40,094 nt of DNA from Brooklawnia sp. (GTDB lineage Bacteria; Actinomycetota; Actinomycetes; Propionibacteriales; Propionibacteriaceae), in the NCBI GenBank assembly GCA_012517115.1, contig JAAYVP010000204.1, positions 1 to 40,094 on the forward strand. The letters run 5' to 3'. Below the pieces are notes generated by a model. That model was given only the letters and a program-made list of their open reading frames with translations. It had not been told where the DNA came from and searched no databases. The position numbers and the translations under genes are program-made. The first letter of the stretch is position 1, and each line of letters starts with the position of its first letter. Shown in pieces: positions 25,426-33,760 of the stretch.

Positions 25426-26195
25426 GCGACCACTACCTCCACTCCTTGTTCGATGAATTCGGCACGCACCCGGTCGGTGATGCCGTCGTCGGTGATGAGC
25501 ACGTCCACGTCCGACAGTTTCGCGAAACAATGGAGCGATTCGGTGCCGATCTTGGAACTGTCGACCAAGGCCACCACGCGCCGCGCGATGCTGACCATGG
25601 CCTGCTTAACTGAAGCTTCGTCGAGATCTGGCGTCGAGAAGCCATGTTGGGTGGACATTCCGTTGGCGCCCACGAAGGCAACATCGACGCGCATGCGGCT
25701 GAGCGCTTCTGCAGCTCTCGCACCGACCACGGACTGGGTGAGGCCGCGCACCCGCCCACCCAGCATCAGGACAGCTGCCGCGTCCCGCCCCGAGAGCAGA
25801 GCCGCGATGGCGACGGAGTTGGTGATGACGGTGGGCAGGGGACCGTTGTCGGAGAGAAGGGCGGCGAGCTGGCCTGTTGTGGTTCCTGCGTCGAGGATCA
25901 TGCTGCCGTTGGCAGCGGGCAAGTATTCCAGAGCGCGACGAGCTATCGCGGTCTTCTGGGGGATGTTGTGTCCCTCGCGCTCCACTAAGCCGAGTTCGGG
26001 TGCGAAGATGCCCGTTGCGCGGGGTAGTGCGCCGCCGTGGATGCGCTGGAGAATTCCGCGTTCGTCCAGCAGTTCGAGATCGCGTCGGATCGTCTCGGTT
26101 GTGACGCCGAACCGGTCGGCAAGTTCGGCCACGCTCACCCGATCGTGCTCGTGCGCCAGAGCAACGATCATTCGTTGGCGTTCAGCTGCGTACAT
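25422..26195 (-). CDS. fruR: DeoR-family transcriptional regulator, probable FruR
   Basis: A 257-residue DeoR/GlpR repressor. The N-terminal helix-turn-helix (about 1-57) has VSVAELADRFGVTTETIRRDLELLDERGILQRIHGGA, a near-consensus DeoR signature; here it is cited in pieces: VAELADRFGVT, TETIRRDLELL. The C-terminal effector domain has SMILDAGTTTGQLA and DSSKIG, which bind sugar phosphates. Fructose-1-phosphate is the likely effector from context. The ATG has AGGAGGTG just upstream, a strong ribosome site. Position ahead of fruK-fruA-ptsH and opposite ptsI matches the corynebacterial arrangement, where FruR represses both units. Confidence 0.92.
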   Translation of the reverse strand: MYAAERQRMIVALAHEHDRVSVAELADRFGVTTETIRRDLELLDERGILQRIHGGALPRATGIFAPELGLVEREGHNIPQKTAIARRALEYLPAANGSMILDAGTTTGQLAALLSDNGPLPTVITNSVAIAALLSGRDAAAVLMLGGRVRGLTQSVVGARAAEALSRMRVDVAFVGANGMSTQHGFSTPDLDEASVKQAMVSIARRVVALVDSSKIGTESLHCFAKLSDVDVLITDDGITDRVRAEFIEQGVEVVVA

Positions 26196-26313
26196 CTCAC
26201 CTCCTCGTGTTGCTTAGTATTGTTTTACATGACTTTATGTTGAAAAGCAAGCTTGCATGGCCAAGATCGATGTGACATTATATGGGTAATACTTGACTGG
26301 AAGGGTGGGCCTC
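26196..26313. promoter_or_regulatory. Divergent fruR/ptsI promoter region with a palindrome over both -35 boxes
   Basis: This 118-base AT-rich interval separates the two divergent PTS units. A perfect palindrome GCAAGCTTGC sits at 26247-26256. On the plus strand TTGCAT (26253-26258) and CATTAT (26276-26281) are 17 bases apart, a fair -35/-10 pair for ptsI. On the minus strand TTGCTT (complement of 26246-26251) precedes TAAAAC by 17 bases, a possible fruR promoter. The palindrome therefore covers both -35 elements and is a natural operator candidate. The boxes are read by eye. Confidence 0.5.
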
Positions 26314-27990
26314 ATGACCTCAGCAGATCTCTTGACCGGAACCGGTGTCGTTCCCGGCATCGCCTATGCGCCCGCGGGATGGGCACGTAAGCCGCCCCAG
26401 GTCCCCGTCGACACCCGCATCATTCGTGAGGAGGATCGACCAGCCGAGACTGAGCGTTTCCGTGCGGCCGCAGATACTGTGGCGGCACGATTCGCCGCCC
26501 GGGCCTCCGCCGCCACGGGGGCGGCCAGCGAAGTCTTAGCCGCCACCGCCACGCTCGCGGCGGATCGCGGTTGGATTCGCACGGCCACCCGCCAGATTGC
26601 TGCGGGGAAGCCCGCCACCACCGCTACTGCGGAGGCCATTGCCAAGTTCGTCGCGCAGTTCGAGAAGCTCGGTGGCTTGATGGCCGAACGCACTACCGAC
26701 TTGAACGACATCCGCGACCGCGTCATCGCTGAGATCCTCGGGCTACCTGAGCCGGGCGTCCCGCAGCCCGACCAGCCGATCATCCTGCTGGCCTTAGACC
26801 TTGCGCCATCCGACACCGCGGGGCTCGACCCGAGCAAGATCCTCGGGCTGGTGACCCAATTCGGCGGGCCCACCAGCCATACGGCGATCATCGCCCGACA
26901 GTTGGGTATCCCCTGCGTCGTCGCGACTCCAGACCTGGGCCTGGTTGAGGACGGAACTGCCGTTTTGGTTGACGGCACCACCGGGACCATCCGCTGGGGC
27001 GTCCCCGAGGCTGAGGCTCGCGAGCTGGTGGCCGCCGATGCGAACAGGCGCGCGGCAGTCCGCGCCTGGACAGGCCCTGGCCGGCTGGCGTCCGGAGAAC
27101 CCGTGCAACTCTTGGCCAATGTTCAAGACGGCGCCGGTGCGCGCACGGCGGCCGAGTCCCCCGCCGAGGGAATTGGGCTGTTCCGCACCGAACTGTGCTT
27201 CCTGACTGCCCAGACCGAACCCAGCGTGTCGGAGCAGGCCGCGATCTACCGTGAGGTGCTTGACGCCTTCCCGGGCAAGAAAGTGGTCGTCCGAACGCTG
27301 GACGCCGGCTCTGACAAGCCTGTACCCTTCGCTGACCACTCACACGAAGAGAACCCGGCGCTCGGTGTGCGTGGGGTGCGTCTGTCGTTCGCCCGGGAGG
27401 GGCTGCTGGAGCATCAGTTGGACGGCATCGCCGAGGCGGCCGTCGACCAACAGGGCGAGAAGTCTTCGGTCTGGGTCATGGCGCCGATGATTTCGACCAT
27501 CGACGAGGCTCGTCGGTTCGCAGCCGAGGTGCGCAAGCGAGGATTGCTCGCCGGAGTCATGGTCGAGGTGCCCTCGGTCGCGCTGTTGGCCGAGGCATTC
27601 CTCAATGAAGTCGACTTCCTGTCGATCGGCACCAATGACCTCACCCAATATGCGATGGCCGCTGACCGCATGGCGCCCGACCTGGCATACCTCACCGACC
27701 CGTGGCAGCCCGCGGTGCTACGACTGATTACCTCGACCGCCGCGGCTGGGGTGAAGTTGAGCAAGCCGGTGGGCGTTTGCGGTGAGGCGGCCGCTGACCC
27801 GGTCCTCGCCTGCGTCCTGGTCGGACTCGGTGTGACCTCACTCTCGATGGCGTCTGCGGCGATCCCCGCAGTTGGGGTCGCTTTGGCCAACGCGACGCTC
27901 GAGCAGTGCCGCCGGGCCGCCGAAGCCGCCCTGCAGGCGACCACAGCGGCCGATGCCAAGGCGGCCGCCTTGGAGGTCTTGGACAACTGA
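26314..27990 (+). CDS. ptsI: Phosphoenolpyruvate-protein phosphotransferase (enzyme I)
   Basis: A 558-residue enzyme I that takes phosphate from PEP and passes it to HPr. The phosphorylated His189 lies in FGGPTSHTAIIARQLGIPC. The PEP-binding barrel has VVRTLDAGSDKP, ENPALGVRGVRL, IGTNDLTQYAMAADR and the C-terminal Cys in KPVGVCGEAAADP. HPr-binding helices are at about 35-140. The ATG 26314 follows AAGGGTGGG about six bases upstream. It is transcribed alone, divergent from fruR, and followed by a large hairpin. A single ptsI-ptsH pair here may serve every PTS permease of the cell. Confidence 0.95.
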   Translation: MTSADLLTGTGVVPGIAYAPAGWARKPPQVPVDTRIIREEDRPAETERFRAAADTVAARFAARASAATGAASEVLAATATLAADRGWIRTATRQIAAGKPATTATAEAIAKFVAQFEKLGGLMAERTTDLNDIRDRVIAEILGLPEPGVPQPDQPIILLALDLAPSDTAGLDPSKILGLVTQFGGPTSHTAIIARQLGIPCVVATPDLGLVEDGTAVLVDGTTGTIRWGVPEAEARELVAADANRRAAVRAWTGPGRLASGEPVQLLANVQDGAGARTAAESPAEGIGLFRTELCFLTAQTEPSVSEQAAIYREVLDAFPGKKVVVRTLDAGSDKPVPFADHSHEENPALGVRGVRLSFAREGLLEHQLDGIAEAAVDQQGEKSSVWVMAPMISTIDEARRFAAEVRKRGLLAGVMVEVPSVALLAEAFLNEVDFLSIGTNDLTQYAMAADRMAPDLAYLTDPWQPAVLRLITSTAAAGVKLSKPVGVCGEAAADPVLACVLVGLGVTSLSMASAAIPAVGVALANATLEQCRRAAEAALQATTAADAKAAALEVLDN

Positions 27991-28050
27991 TCACGGCGGG
28001 CGGGATTTTGCCTGCACGCGCCGCGGGATGCTCAGTTCGCTGGAACAGGC

Positions 28051-28099
28051 ATCGCCTCCTGACGAAGCGGCCGGTTGGCCAGCCCCGTCAGGAGGCGAT
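28051..28099. terminator. Bidirectional terminator hairpin between ptsI and the GH81 gene
   Basis: ATCGCCTCCTGACG (28051-28064) and CGTCAGGAGGCGAT (28086-28099) form a perfect 14-base stem. The 21-base loop contains a small GGCC-GGTT-GGCC hairpin of its own. It lies 60 bases after the ptsI stop and 12 bases before the end of the convergent GH81 gene, so it can serve both strands. There is no T-run on either side. Confidence 0.65.
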
Positions 28100-28110
28100 T
28101 GCGAGTGCGA

Positions 28111-30141
28111 TCAGGGCTTCAGGCTGTGCAGCCAAGCCAGCAGGTAGCTGCGGGTGTTGCCGTCGTCGATCAGGTCTGCCGGCAACTTGCGGGCCTCCTC
28201 AAGTGCGGCCAACCGTTCCGGTTCACCCTGTAAGGCGGAGTACATCAGCAGGTAGTCGCCGTACTGTTGGGCGAATCCGCGGTTGGCGGTGGCCTCTGCG
28301 ACGTTGGCGCCGATCCGCTCGGGGTCACCCGCCAGGTGCCCGGACGAGGGACTGGCCGGGATGACCAAGATCGCCATCGCCGCGGCCGGCTCTGCCGAGA
28401 ACCAGGTTGCGTAGTCACGCTTGCCACCGAAGACGAGCGGGCTGATCTGGTGCTGGTAGCCGTCGTAGACCGGATCGGTCTTGTCGAAATCGGTCCAATA
28501 TGCCCGGGCAGCCTGCGCCTCAAGGGCGTGCATCCAGGTGGCCTGCGTCTCAAGCTCCGAATTGCCGGAAACCTGGGCCCAAAGCGTCAGCCCGGCGTAC
28601 GCGTGCACCGCCTCCGATGAGGATTCCTGATTGTTGCCGTCGGCGAATGGGGCGGTGCCGGACGCCCACGAGTGCGATTGGTAGACGTCGAAGTTGCGGC
28701 GTACCGGGAAGTCCTGCGTGGCAACCGAGGTGGCGATGTCGGCGGCCAGCAGGTTCATCACCGGCGCGATGCGTGCCACCAGTTCGGGATCGTCCTGGCC
28801 GAGCACACCGGCCGCGTAGAGGAAGTACCCGTAGTGGAAGTGGTGGTCGTTGAACTCGTCGGACCCGAACGACGGGGTCTGGCCGACGATACCGCGGTTC
28901 GTGCTGTCGTAGAAGAAACAGAATGCGGATTCACTTGTGCAGCCAGCCGGGTCCGTCCAGCGCAGCAAGGTCTCAGTCACCCGCGTCCGCAACTCGTCGG
29001 CGGCCGTCCGATCACCCAGCTGGGACGCGATGGCGTAGAGCTGCGCGTCCCGGTATAGCGCCTTGCCGCCGAAGTAGGTATCGGCAGGGTAGGCCTCGGC
29101 GTCGGCGACATCGGCTGTCAAGGCGGCCGCCAGCTCTGCCCGCTCATCACCGTTCAGATCGGCTAGATCGAGGCTGGCTCTCGCCTGCTGAATCGGGGAC
29201 GACCAGGTCAGCTCATTGCCGGCGTAGAGCCGCATCGCGCCGAAGATCGTTTCGTAACTGCCCAACGCCGACGACTCCTTGGGCAGGCCGTCCTGCTGGT
29301 GAGGGAGTACCCCGTAGGCGGTTTGTCCGCCGTCGGCAGTCTGGTAGTTCAAGGTGGTCGAGACCTCGTCGGCGCCGACCTCGTAGGAGACCGAGGTTGA
29401 CTGCACGGGATCGGCCAACGCGGCGAGGGCTTTGGCGTCCCCGTCGCTCGGCACCACGAACCATGTCACCCGGCCACCCGGCTCGACTTCGACTGAGGTC
29501 TCGGAGATGGTGGCCTTCTCGGCGACCGCGCCGTACGTGTGGGTTCCGTCGGTCGCCGTCCACAACTCGTCGGTCTGGCTGAAGACGATGTTCGTCCCGA
29601 CAGTGATGGCCTCGTCCGTAGTGAAGGTGACGAACGGCGAGCCCTCCGCGATCCGGACCTGGCCGCTGGCGCCTTGAGCGGACAGCGTGACCGATGCCTC
29701 GTCGTAGGCGCTCACCTGCCACGAATCCACTCCAGGAACCGAGACCTTCACCGATGGCCGGTAGCCGCCCATGATGGTCTTCCCAGTAGTCGTGACATCG
29801 GGGACGCCGAAACCGAGCCCCTCAGAGTCCGCACCGAACGACAAGGGCAGCGGGAAGACAGGTTGGGTCTGCTCGCCGAAGACCAGTCCCGAGAACCACT
29901 TGTTGGTGGGCGGAAGTAGACCCGGAGCCAGCCGTTCGGGTTTCAGGTCTTTGCCGGGCTTGCTGCCCAGTTCCTCGATGGAGGCTCGCAACTCGTTGGC
30001 GTCCAAGACGGGTGTCCCGCTGGACGACTGGTTGGTCGTGGACTCAGTGGGGGCGTCACTATCGTCGGACGCGGCAGTGCAGCTTGCGAGCAGCACGGTG
30101 GCAGCAAGCAGAGCGGCGAATCTGGTGTGGAACTTACCCAT
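28111..30141 (-). CDS. GH81 endo-beta-1,3-glucanase lipoprotein
   Basis: The 676-residue protein has a lipoprotein signal peptide with lipobox LLASC (Cys21), followed by an Asp/Ser/Thr-rich linker (22-45), so it is predicted to be anchored outside the membrane. The catalytic region matches glycoside hydrolase family 81: NDHHFHYGYF (431-440) contains the Asp acid, SHSWASG lies at 489-495, and NNQESSSEA (503-511) carries the Glu general base. PTNKWFSGLVFG near 78-89 is the typical GH81 N-terminal block. GH81 enzymes cut beta-1,3-glucans. Its ATG overlaps the HlyD-like gene's TAA by one base (TAATG), coupling it to the synthase operon. That placement suggests trimming, release or proof-reading of a polymer made by the neighbouring synthase rather than scavenging. 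Confidence 0.88.
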   Translation of the reverse strand: MGKFHTRFAALLAATVLLASCTAASDDSDAPTESTTNQSSSGTPVLDANELRASIEELGSKPGKDLKPERLAPGLLPPTNKWFSGLVFGEQTQPVFPLPLSFGADSEGLGFGVPDVTTTGKTIMGGYRPSVKVSVPGVDSWQVSAYDEASVTLSAQGASGQVRIAEGSPFVTFTTDEAITVGTNIVFSQTDELWTATDGTHTYGAVAEKATISETSVEVEPGGRVTWFVVPSDGDAKALAALADPVQSTSVSYEVGADEVSTTLNYQTADGGQTAYGVLPHQQDGLPKESSALGSYETIFGAMRLYAGNELTWSSPIQQARASLDLADLNGDERAELAAALTADVADAEAYPADTYFGGKALYRDAQLYAIASQLGDRTAADELRTRVTETLLRWTDPAGCTSESAFCFFYDSTNRGIVGQTPSFGSDEFNDHHFHYGYFLYAAGVLGQDDPELVARIAPVMNLLAADIATSVATQDFPVRRNFDVYQSHSWASGTAPFADGNNQESSSEAVHAYAGLTLWAQVSGNSELETQATWMHALEAQAARAYWTDFDKTDPVYDGYQHQISPLVFGGKRDYATWFSAEPAAAMAILVIPASPSSGHLAGDPERIGANVAEATANRGFAQQYGDYLLMYSALQGEPERLAALEEARKLPADLIDDGNTRSYLLAWLHSLKP

Positions 30142-30878
30142 TAGCGCAGTCCAATCTTGGTCAGGAAAGTGAGTACGGCATCAGTCGGGCCCGCGAGGAA
30201 GCCGTCGTCACGAAGCGACATGCTGACCGACACCGGGGTACCGCGCTGCCCGAGGGTGCCGAGCTCGGCTGCGTTCAGCTCATCGCTGACGACGCGCACT
30301 TCGGACACGGTCTCGCCGTTGGACGAGGTGATCTGCACCCCAGCCACTTCACCGCTCAGCCGGTCGTTGTTCGGCATCAGAATCTCGGCGCGGGCACCGA
30401 GCTCCACCCGCCCGTAGTCCAGCGGCGACAGGGTGTAGCTGGCAAGCACTGAGCGTTCCTGATCGGAGACGATGGCGGCCAGGGATTCTCCGTCGTTCAC
30501 GAAGGAACCCAACACTCCTTTCACGTTGGTGACGTAGCCGTCGGCCACTGCCTTGTAGGTGACCAACCCCCGGGCGGGGTCCAGGTCGAAGGCAACGTTC
30601 GATGCCGGCTGGGCGCCCTGGGCGAAGGCTTGCTGGAGGGACGCCGAGGTGACCACGAACATCGGTTCGCCGACGGTGACCTCGTCGCCTTCGGCGACGA
30701 AAACCTGGGTCACGACGCCACCGTAGCTGGAGGCGACGTTCGAGACCGGGGCGTCAACAATCGCGTGATCGCTGGGGACCTGTTGCTGGCGCTGGTTGAA
30801 CAGCAGGGTGAGTGCAGTCATGAGGATCAGGACCGCTGCGATCCCGCCCCAAAGCTTGATGTGGTTACGGAGGTTCAT
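30141..30878 (-). CDS. HlyD/membrane-fusion-type protein of the glucan cassette
   Basis: The 245-residue protein has one N-terminal membrane helix (about 9-28, LWGGIAAVLILMTALTLL) and an extracytoplasmic region resembling periplasmic adaptor proteins. A split biotinyl/lipoyl-like half motif lies at about 50-80 (SYGGVVTQVFVAEGDEVTVG) and returns at about 110-140 (ADGYVTNVKGVLGSFVNDGE), followed by a beta-barrel-like part. The coiled-coil hairpin between the half motifs is very short, which suits a monoderm with no outer membrane. It lies 29 bases after the glycosyltransferase gene. A GT2 synthase paired with an MFP-like protein recalls the bgsB-bgsA pair that makes mixed-linkage beta-glucan in Sinorhizobium. 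Export or scaffold function is inferred. Confidence 0.75.
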   Translation of the reverse strand: MNLRNHIKLWGGIAAVLILMTALTLLFNQRQQQVPSDHAIVDAPVSNVASSYGGVVTQVFVAEGDEVTVGEPMFVVTSASLQQAFAQGAQPASNVAFDLDPARGLVTYKAVADGYVTNVKGVLGSFVNDGESLAAIVSDQERSVLASYTLSPLDYGRVELGARAEILMPNNDRLSGEVAGVQITSSNGETVSEVRVVSDELNAAELGTLGQRGTPVSVSMSLRDDGFLAGPTDAVLTFLTKIGLR

Positions 30879-30907
30879 TTGAGACCAACTCGCTTTCTGG
30901 GTGCCGT

Positions 30908-32818
30908 TCAGGCGTTGACCGGTGTATGGGCGGCCGCCCGGGACGGCGTGTACGGCCTGGTCGGGGCAGATGCGTCAGAGGATTCGGTGGCCGGGACCGG
31001 CTCGGGGGAGGAGTGGGTTACCGAGCGCAGCAATTCGTCGCGTGCCTGGCGTGCGTCCAGGATCCCGGCACGGTCGAGCACCAGGTGCTGGGCAGGGGTC
31101 TGAGTCTTCTCGTCGGACGAGCCGCGCCGCGGCTTCGGGCCCGCGCCGAGACGCTCCCGGCGGGTTTCCCGGTCTTCGGCGAAGGCCGCCAGCACGAACC
31201 CGCCCACAATGCAGGCGTTGGTGAAGGCCCAGAAGGTGGCCAGGTTGACCGACTGCATGTTCCAGTCACGCCATAGCGAGACCACGGTGGTGCAGACCAG
31301 GAAGACAAACGTGTAGACCTGCGGACCGATGAAGTTGAACGCCGAGGCCTTGCCGCCGGTGGCCCCGGTGACCGACCACTTGGTGTCGATGCCGAGGAAG
31401 GCGTTGCGCAGCGCTTTGAAGTAGATCGGGAAGGAGTTCGCCGCCAGCAGCAGCACCTCCCAGCGGAAGGTGCCGGCGACCAAGGCGGCCAGCACGATCT
31501 GCAGGACGTAGAAGCCGGCGTAGAAGAGCACCCACTGCATGGGCCCCACGGTCAGGTTCACCGGCCGCAGGTCGAAGAAAACCTCCATCGCAGGCAACAG
31601 CAACAGCAACCCGGGTGCGATGCCGGTCAGGTAGTGCGTGGCGGTCACGAAGTACATCAACCGTTGGTCCATGGTGAGCTTGCGTTTGCGGCCCAGCGGG
31701 TTGTGGGTGAACAGGATCTCGAAGCCACCGGTCGCCCAACGCAGCTGTTGCTTGCTGTAGGCCTCGACGGTGTCTGGGGTGTCGCCAGTTGCCAGCTTCT
31801 TCGCCACGAAGACCGATCGCCAGCCGCGCTCATGGAGCATCAGCGAGGTCCAGACGTCTTCGGACTTCGAGCCGGTGAACATGCCGCCAATGTCAAGTAC
31901 GGCGTTGCGGCGGAAGAGCACGTTGGTGCCGACGCAGAACGCCGCGTTGAAGGCGTTGCGGCCCGGCTGGACGAAGCGGTAGAACATGGACTGCATGAAA
32001 CCGGCGCCGCGTGAGATGAAATTGTGCAGGTTGCCGTAGGTCTGCGGGGTCTGCACGAACGCGACATTCGAGTCGGCCATATAGGGCAGGGTCTCCTCGA
32101 TGAACTCCGGCTCGGCGACGAAGTCGGCGTCCAGAATGATGAAGAAGTCCTCTTTCGCGACGCTGAGCGCGTTGTTGATGTTGCCTGCCTTCGCGCCGGC
32201 GTTGCTGAGGCGTCGGATGTAGCCGCATTTCAGTTGGGCAGCCAGGTCACGAACGTCGTCGGAGTTGCCGTCATCGAGGATGTAGGTGGAGTGCAGACCG
32301 TGCATCGCCATCGCGGCAGTGACGGTGCGGCGGATGGTGTCGATCGGCTCACCGTAGACCGTGATGAAGGCGGCCACGCTCACCTGCTCGCCATTCAAGT
32401 ACAGCGGCCAACGGGTGGGATCGTCAGTCAGCCCCAGGTGTTCGTTGAGCTGGTGGTCGTAGAGCTTGCCCTGGGCCTCGAAGAAGGCGAACGGTGGCTG
32501 CTTGCCGTAGCCAACGAGGATCGTCCACATGCTCATCAGTGCGTGGAAGACCAGCACGATTTCGGCGAAGATCACAATCAGCCAGGGGATCAGGTCACCG
32601 CGGTTGGCCGGGTTGAGCAGGAACCCCCCGTAGGCGAGGACGCCCAGGGTGGCCAGGAGGGTGACGACCAGCACCAGCGGCGAGTATGGATTGCGGGTGG
32701 CCGTCCGCCGCTCGTCGGGGTCGAGTTCGTCCACGTGGCGAAGCTCGTTGGCCAAGTTGAGATCGGACAGGTCCGTCGGAGCGACGGCGGCGGAGTGCCG
32801 CCTCGTCAGAGAGATCAT
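30908..32818 (-). CDS. Processive family-2 glycosyltransferase (cellulose/curdlan-synthase-like), predicted beta-glucan synthase
   Basis: A 636-residue membrane GT2. Two helices (about 46-66 and 76-103) precede a cytosolic catalytic domain with LDDGNSDD (DDG 182-184), DAD 230-232, the acceptor-site SED 319-321 in place of TED, and QQLRW 357-361, the Q(Q/R)xRW motif of processive synthases. About five more helices form the pore (389-547). The last 90 residues are a charged, Pro/Thr-rich cytosolic tail with no PilZ-like motif. I chose the ATG at 32816-32818, with AAGGAG seven bases upstream, over a GTG six bases earlier. It likely uses UDP-glucose. The product linkage cannot be told from motifs, but the GH81 partner points to beta-1,3 bonds. 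Cellulose or hyaluronan-type products are the alternatives. Confidence 0.85.
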   Translation of the reverse strand: MISLTRRHSAAVAPTDLSDLNLANELRHVDELDPDERRTATRNPYSPLVLVVTLLATLGVLAYGGFLLNPANRGDLIPWLIVIFAEIVLVFHALMSMWTILVGYGKQPPFAFFEAQGKLYDHQLNEHLGLTDDPTRWPLYLNGEQVSVAAFITVYGEPIDTIRRTVTAAMAMHGLHSTYILDDGNSDDVRDLAAQLKCGYIRRLSNAGAKAGNINNALSVAKEDFFIILDADFVAEPEFIEETLPYMADSNVAFVQTPQTYGNLHNFISRGAGFMQSMFYRFVQPGRNAFNAAFCVGTNVLFRRNAVLDIGGMFTGSKSEDVWTSLMLHERGWRSVFVAKKLATGDTPDTVEAYSKQQLRWATGGFEILFTHNPLGRKRKLTMDQRLMYFVTATHYLTGIAPGLLLLLPAMEVFFDLRPVNLTVGPMQWVLFYAGFYVLQIVLAALVAGTFRWEVLLLAANSFPIYFKALRNAFLGIDTKWSVTGATGGKASAFNFIGPQVYTFVFLVCTTVVSLWRDWNMQSVNLATFWAFTNACIVGGFVLAAFAEDRETRRERLGAGPKPRRGSSDEKTQTPAQHLVLDRAGILDARQARDELLRSVTHSSPEPVPATESSDASAPTRPYTPSRAAAHTPVNA

Positions 32819-33118
32819 TGGCACGCTCCTTCACCAGTATCGGAGGGGTGGCCTGGAAGCCGACGTGGTGGGGATGGCATTCGCATGCTGGAAGTCATGG
32901 CTTTCGCACTCGCCCACTTGATGTGTCGGTCAATGTGTGTCTCTTGGGGTCTGGCTCGGGGCGAGCTCCTTTCCGCGAACTAATTGAAACAGAGACCGTT
33001 CAACTAGCAGCATCAAGCGGCAACTATTTGCCACGTTCGGTTGCCAGTGTTGCCACTTTCTCTCGGAGATGGCGACGCCCGTTCTGACCGGGCAGCGCGG
33101 CGTCCAGCCCCCGGCGAT
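32819..33118 (-). promoter_or_regulatory. 300-base non-coding leader of the glucan cassette with TTGCC/GGCAA repeats
   Basis: No convincing gene is present. Seen on the plus strand, GGCAA-CTAT-TTGCC (33019-33032) is an inverted repeat, followed by TTGCCAG at 33041-33047 and TTGCCAC at 33050-33056; TTGCCAC also occurs at 33028-33034. The cluster lies about 200 bases before the synthase ATG, near an AT-richer stretch (32980-33030) that could hold a promoter. It looks like a multi-site operator. No riboswitch fold was recognised in the long leader. Confidence 0.4.
33074..33104 (-). terminator. Possible terminator after ogt
   Basis: GACGCC (33074-33079) and GGCGTC (33099-33104) are complementary 6-base arms, with a further CCCG/CGGG pairing inside the loop. 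The element lies 15 bases past the ogt stop on the minus strand. There is no T-run, so the call is weak. Confidence 0.3.
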
Positions 33119-33760
33119 CTACGCACCGCCAGCTGGTGTGGCTCTCACGGCATGCTCCAGGGTCAAGAGCGTGGACTTGGCGTCGAGGCCGCCGACGTAG
33201 CCGCCCAGCGTGCCGTCGCTGCGAAGCACTCGATGGCAGGGGACCACGATGGGCAGGGGATTGGTGGCACAAGCGGTGCCCACCGCCCTGACCGCAGTGG
33301 GGTTGCCGACTGCTTCGGCGACCTGCTTGTAGCTACGGGTGAACCCGTAGTCGATCCTGGGGAGGTATTGCTGCACCTGGTGGCGGAACCCTGCCGAGAG
33401 CCGTTGGTCCAATTGGAGCTCGAATCGGTGGCGGTGGCCGGCGAAGTACTCCTCGAGCTGAGAAGCGACGTCGTCGAGGTGGCTGGGGGAGTGCAAGATG
33501 CGGGGGCTGACCCGTGCAGACAGCTTTTCCAGCACCGTGTCGAAGCCCTCGCGTTCGTAGGCGACTCGCAGCAGCCCGCGATCGGTCTTGGCGAGCAGCA
33601 GCTTGCCGATCGGTGAGTCGACGGTTCGGTAAACGATGTCGAGGGTGCCGCTGTCGGCAGCGGACGCAACTAGCCGGGCGTGGAGAAGTTCGAGGACTCC
33701 CGGTTCGATGGGGAACTGAATGTCAACGGCCGCAGGCCGAGGGCTGGTCTGGTTACTCAT
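33119..33760 (-). CDS. ogt: Methylated-DNA-[protein]-cysteine S-methyltransferase
   Basis: The 213-residue protein ends in the AGT DNA-repair domain with the acceptor Cys in PIVVPCHRVLRSDGTLGGY and the recognition helix region YKQVAEAVGNPTAVRAVGTACATNP. It removes alkyl groups from O6-guanine by suicide transfer to that Cys. The N-terminal half has the AGT pseudo-RNase H fold (TVDSPIGKLLLAKTDRGLLRVAYE), preceded by about 45 extra residues (IEPGVLELLHARLVASAADSG) common to actinobacterial Ogt proteins encoded beside a sigma factor. Its ATG overlaps the sigma-factor gene end by eight bases, so the two are translationally coupled. Confidence 0.93.
   Translation of the reverse strand: MSNQTSPRPAAVDIQFPIEPGVLELLHARLVASAADSGTLDIVYRTVDSPIGKLLLAKTDRGLLRVAYEREGFDTVLEKLSARVSPRILHSPSHLDDVASQLEEYFAGHRHRFELQLDQRLSAGFRHQVQQYLPRIDYGFTRSYKQVAEAVGNPTAVRAVGTACATNPLPIVVPCHRVLRSDGTLGGYVGGLDAKSTLLTLEHAVRATPAGGA

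Noticed and set aside
32819-33118. A c-di-GMP or other riboswitch in the long leader of the glucan operon.
   Set aside because: No GEMM-like core or other known aptamer pattern could be recognised by eye.
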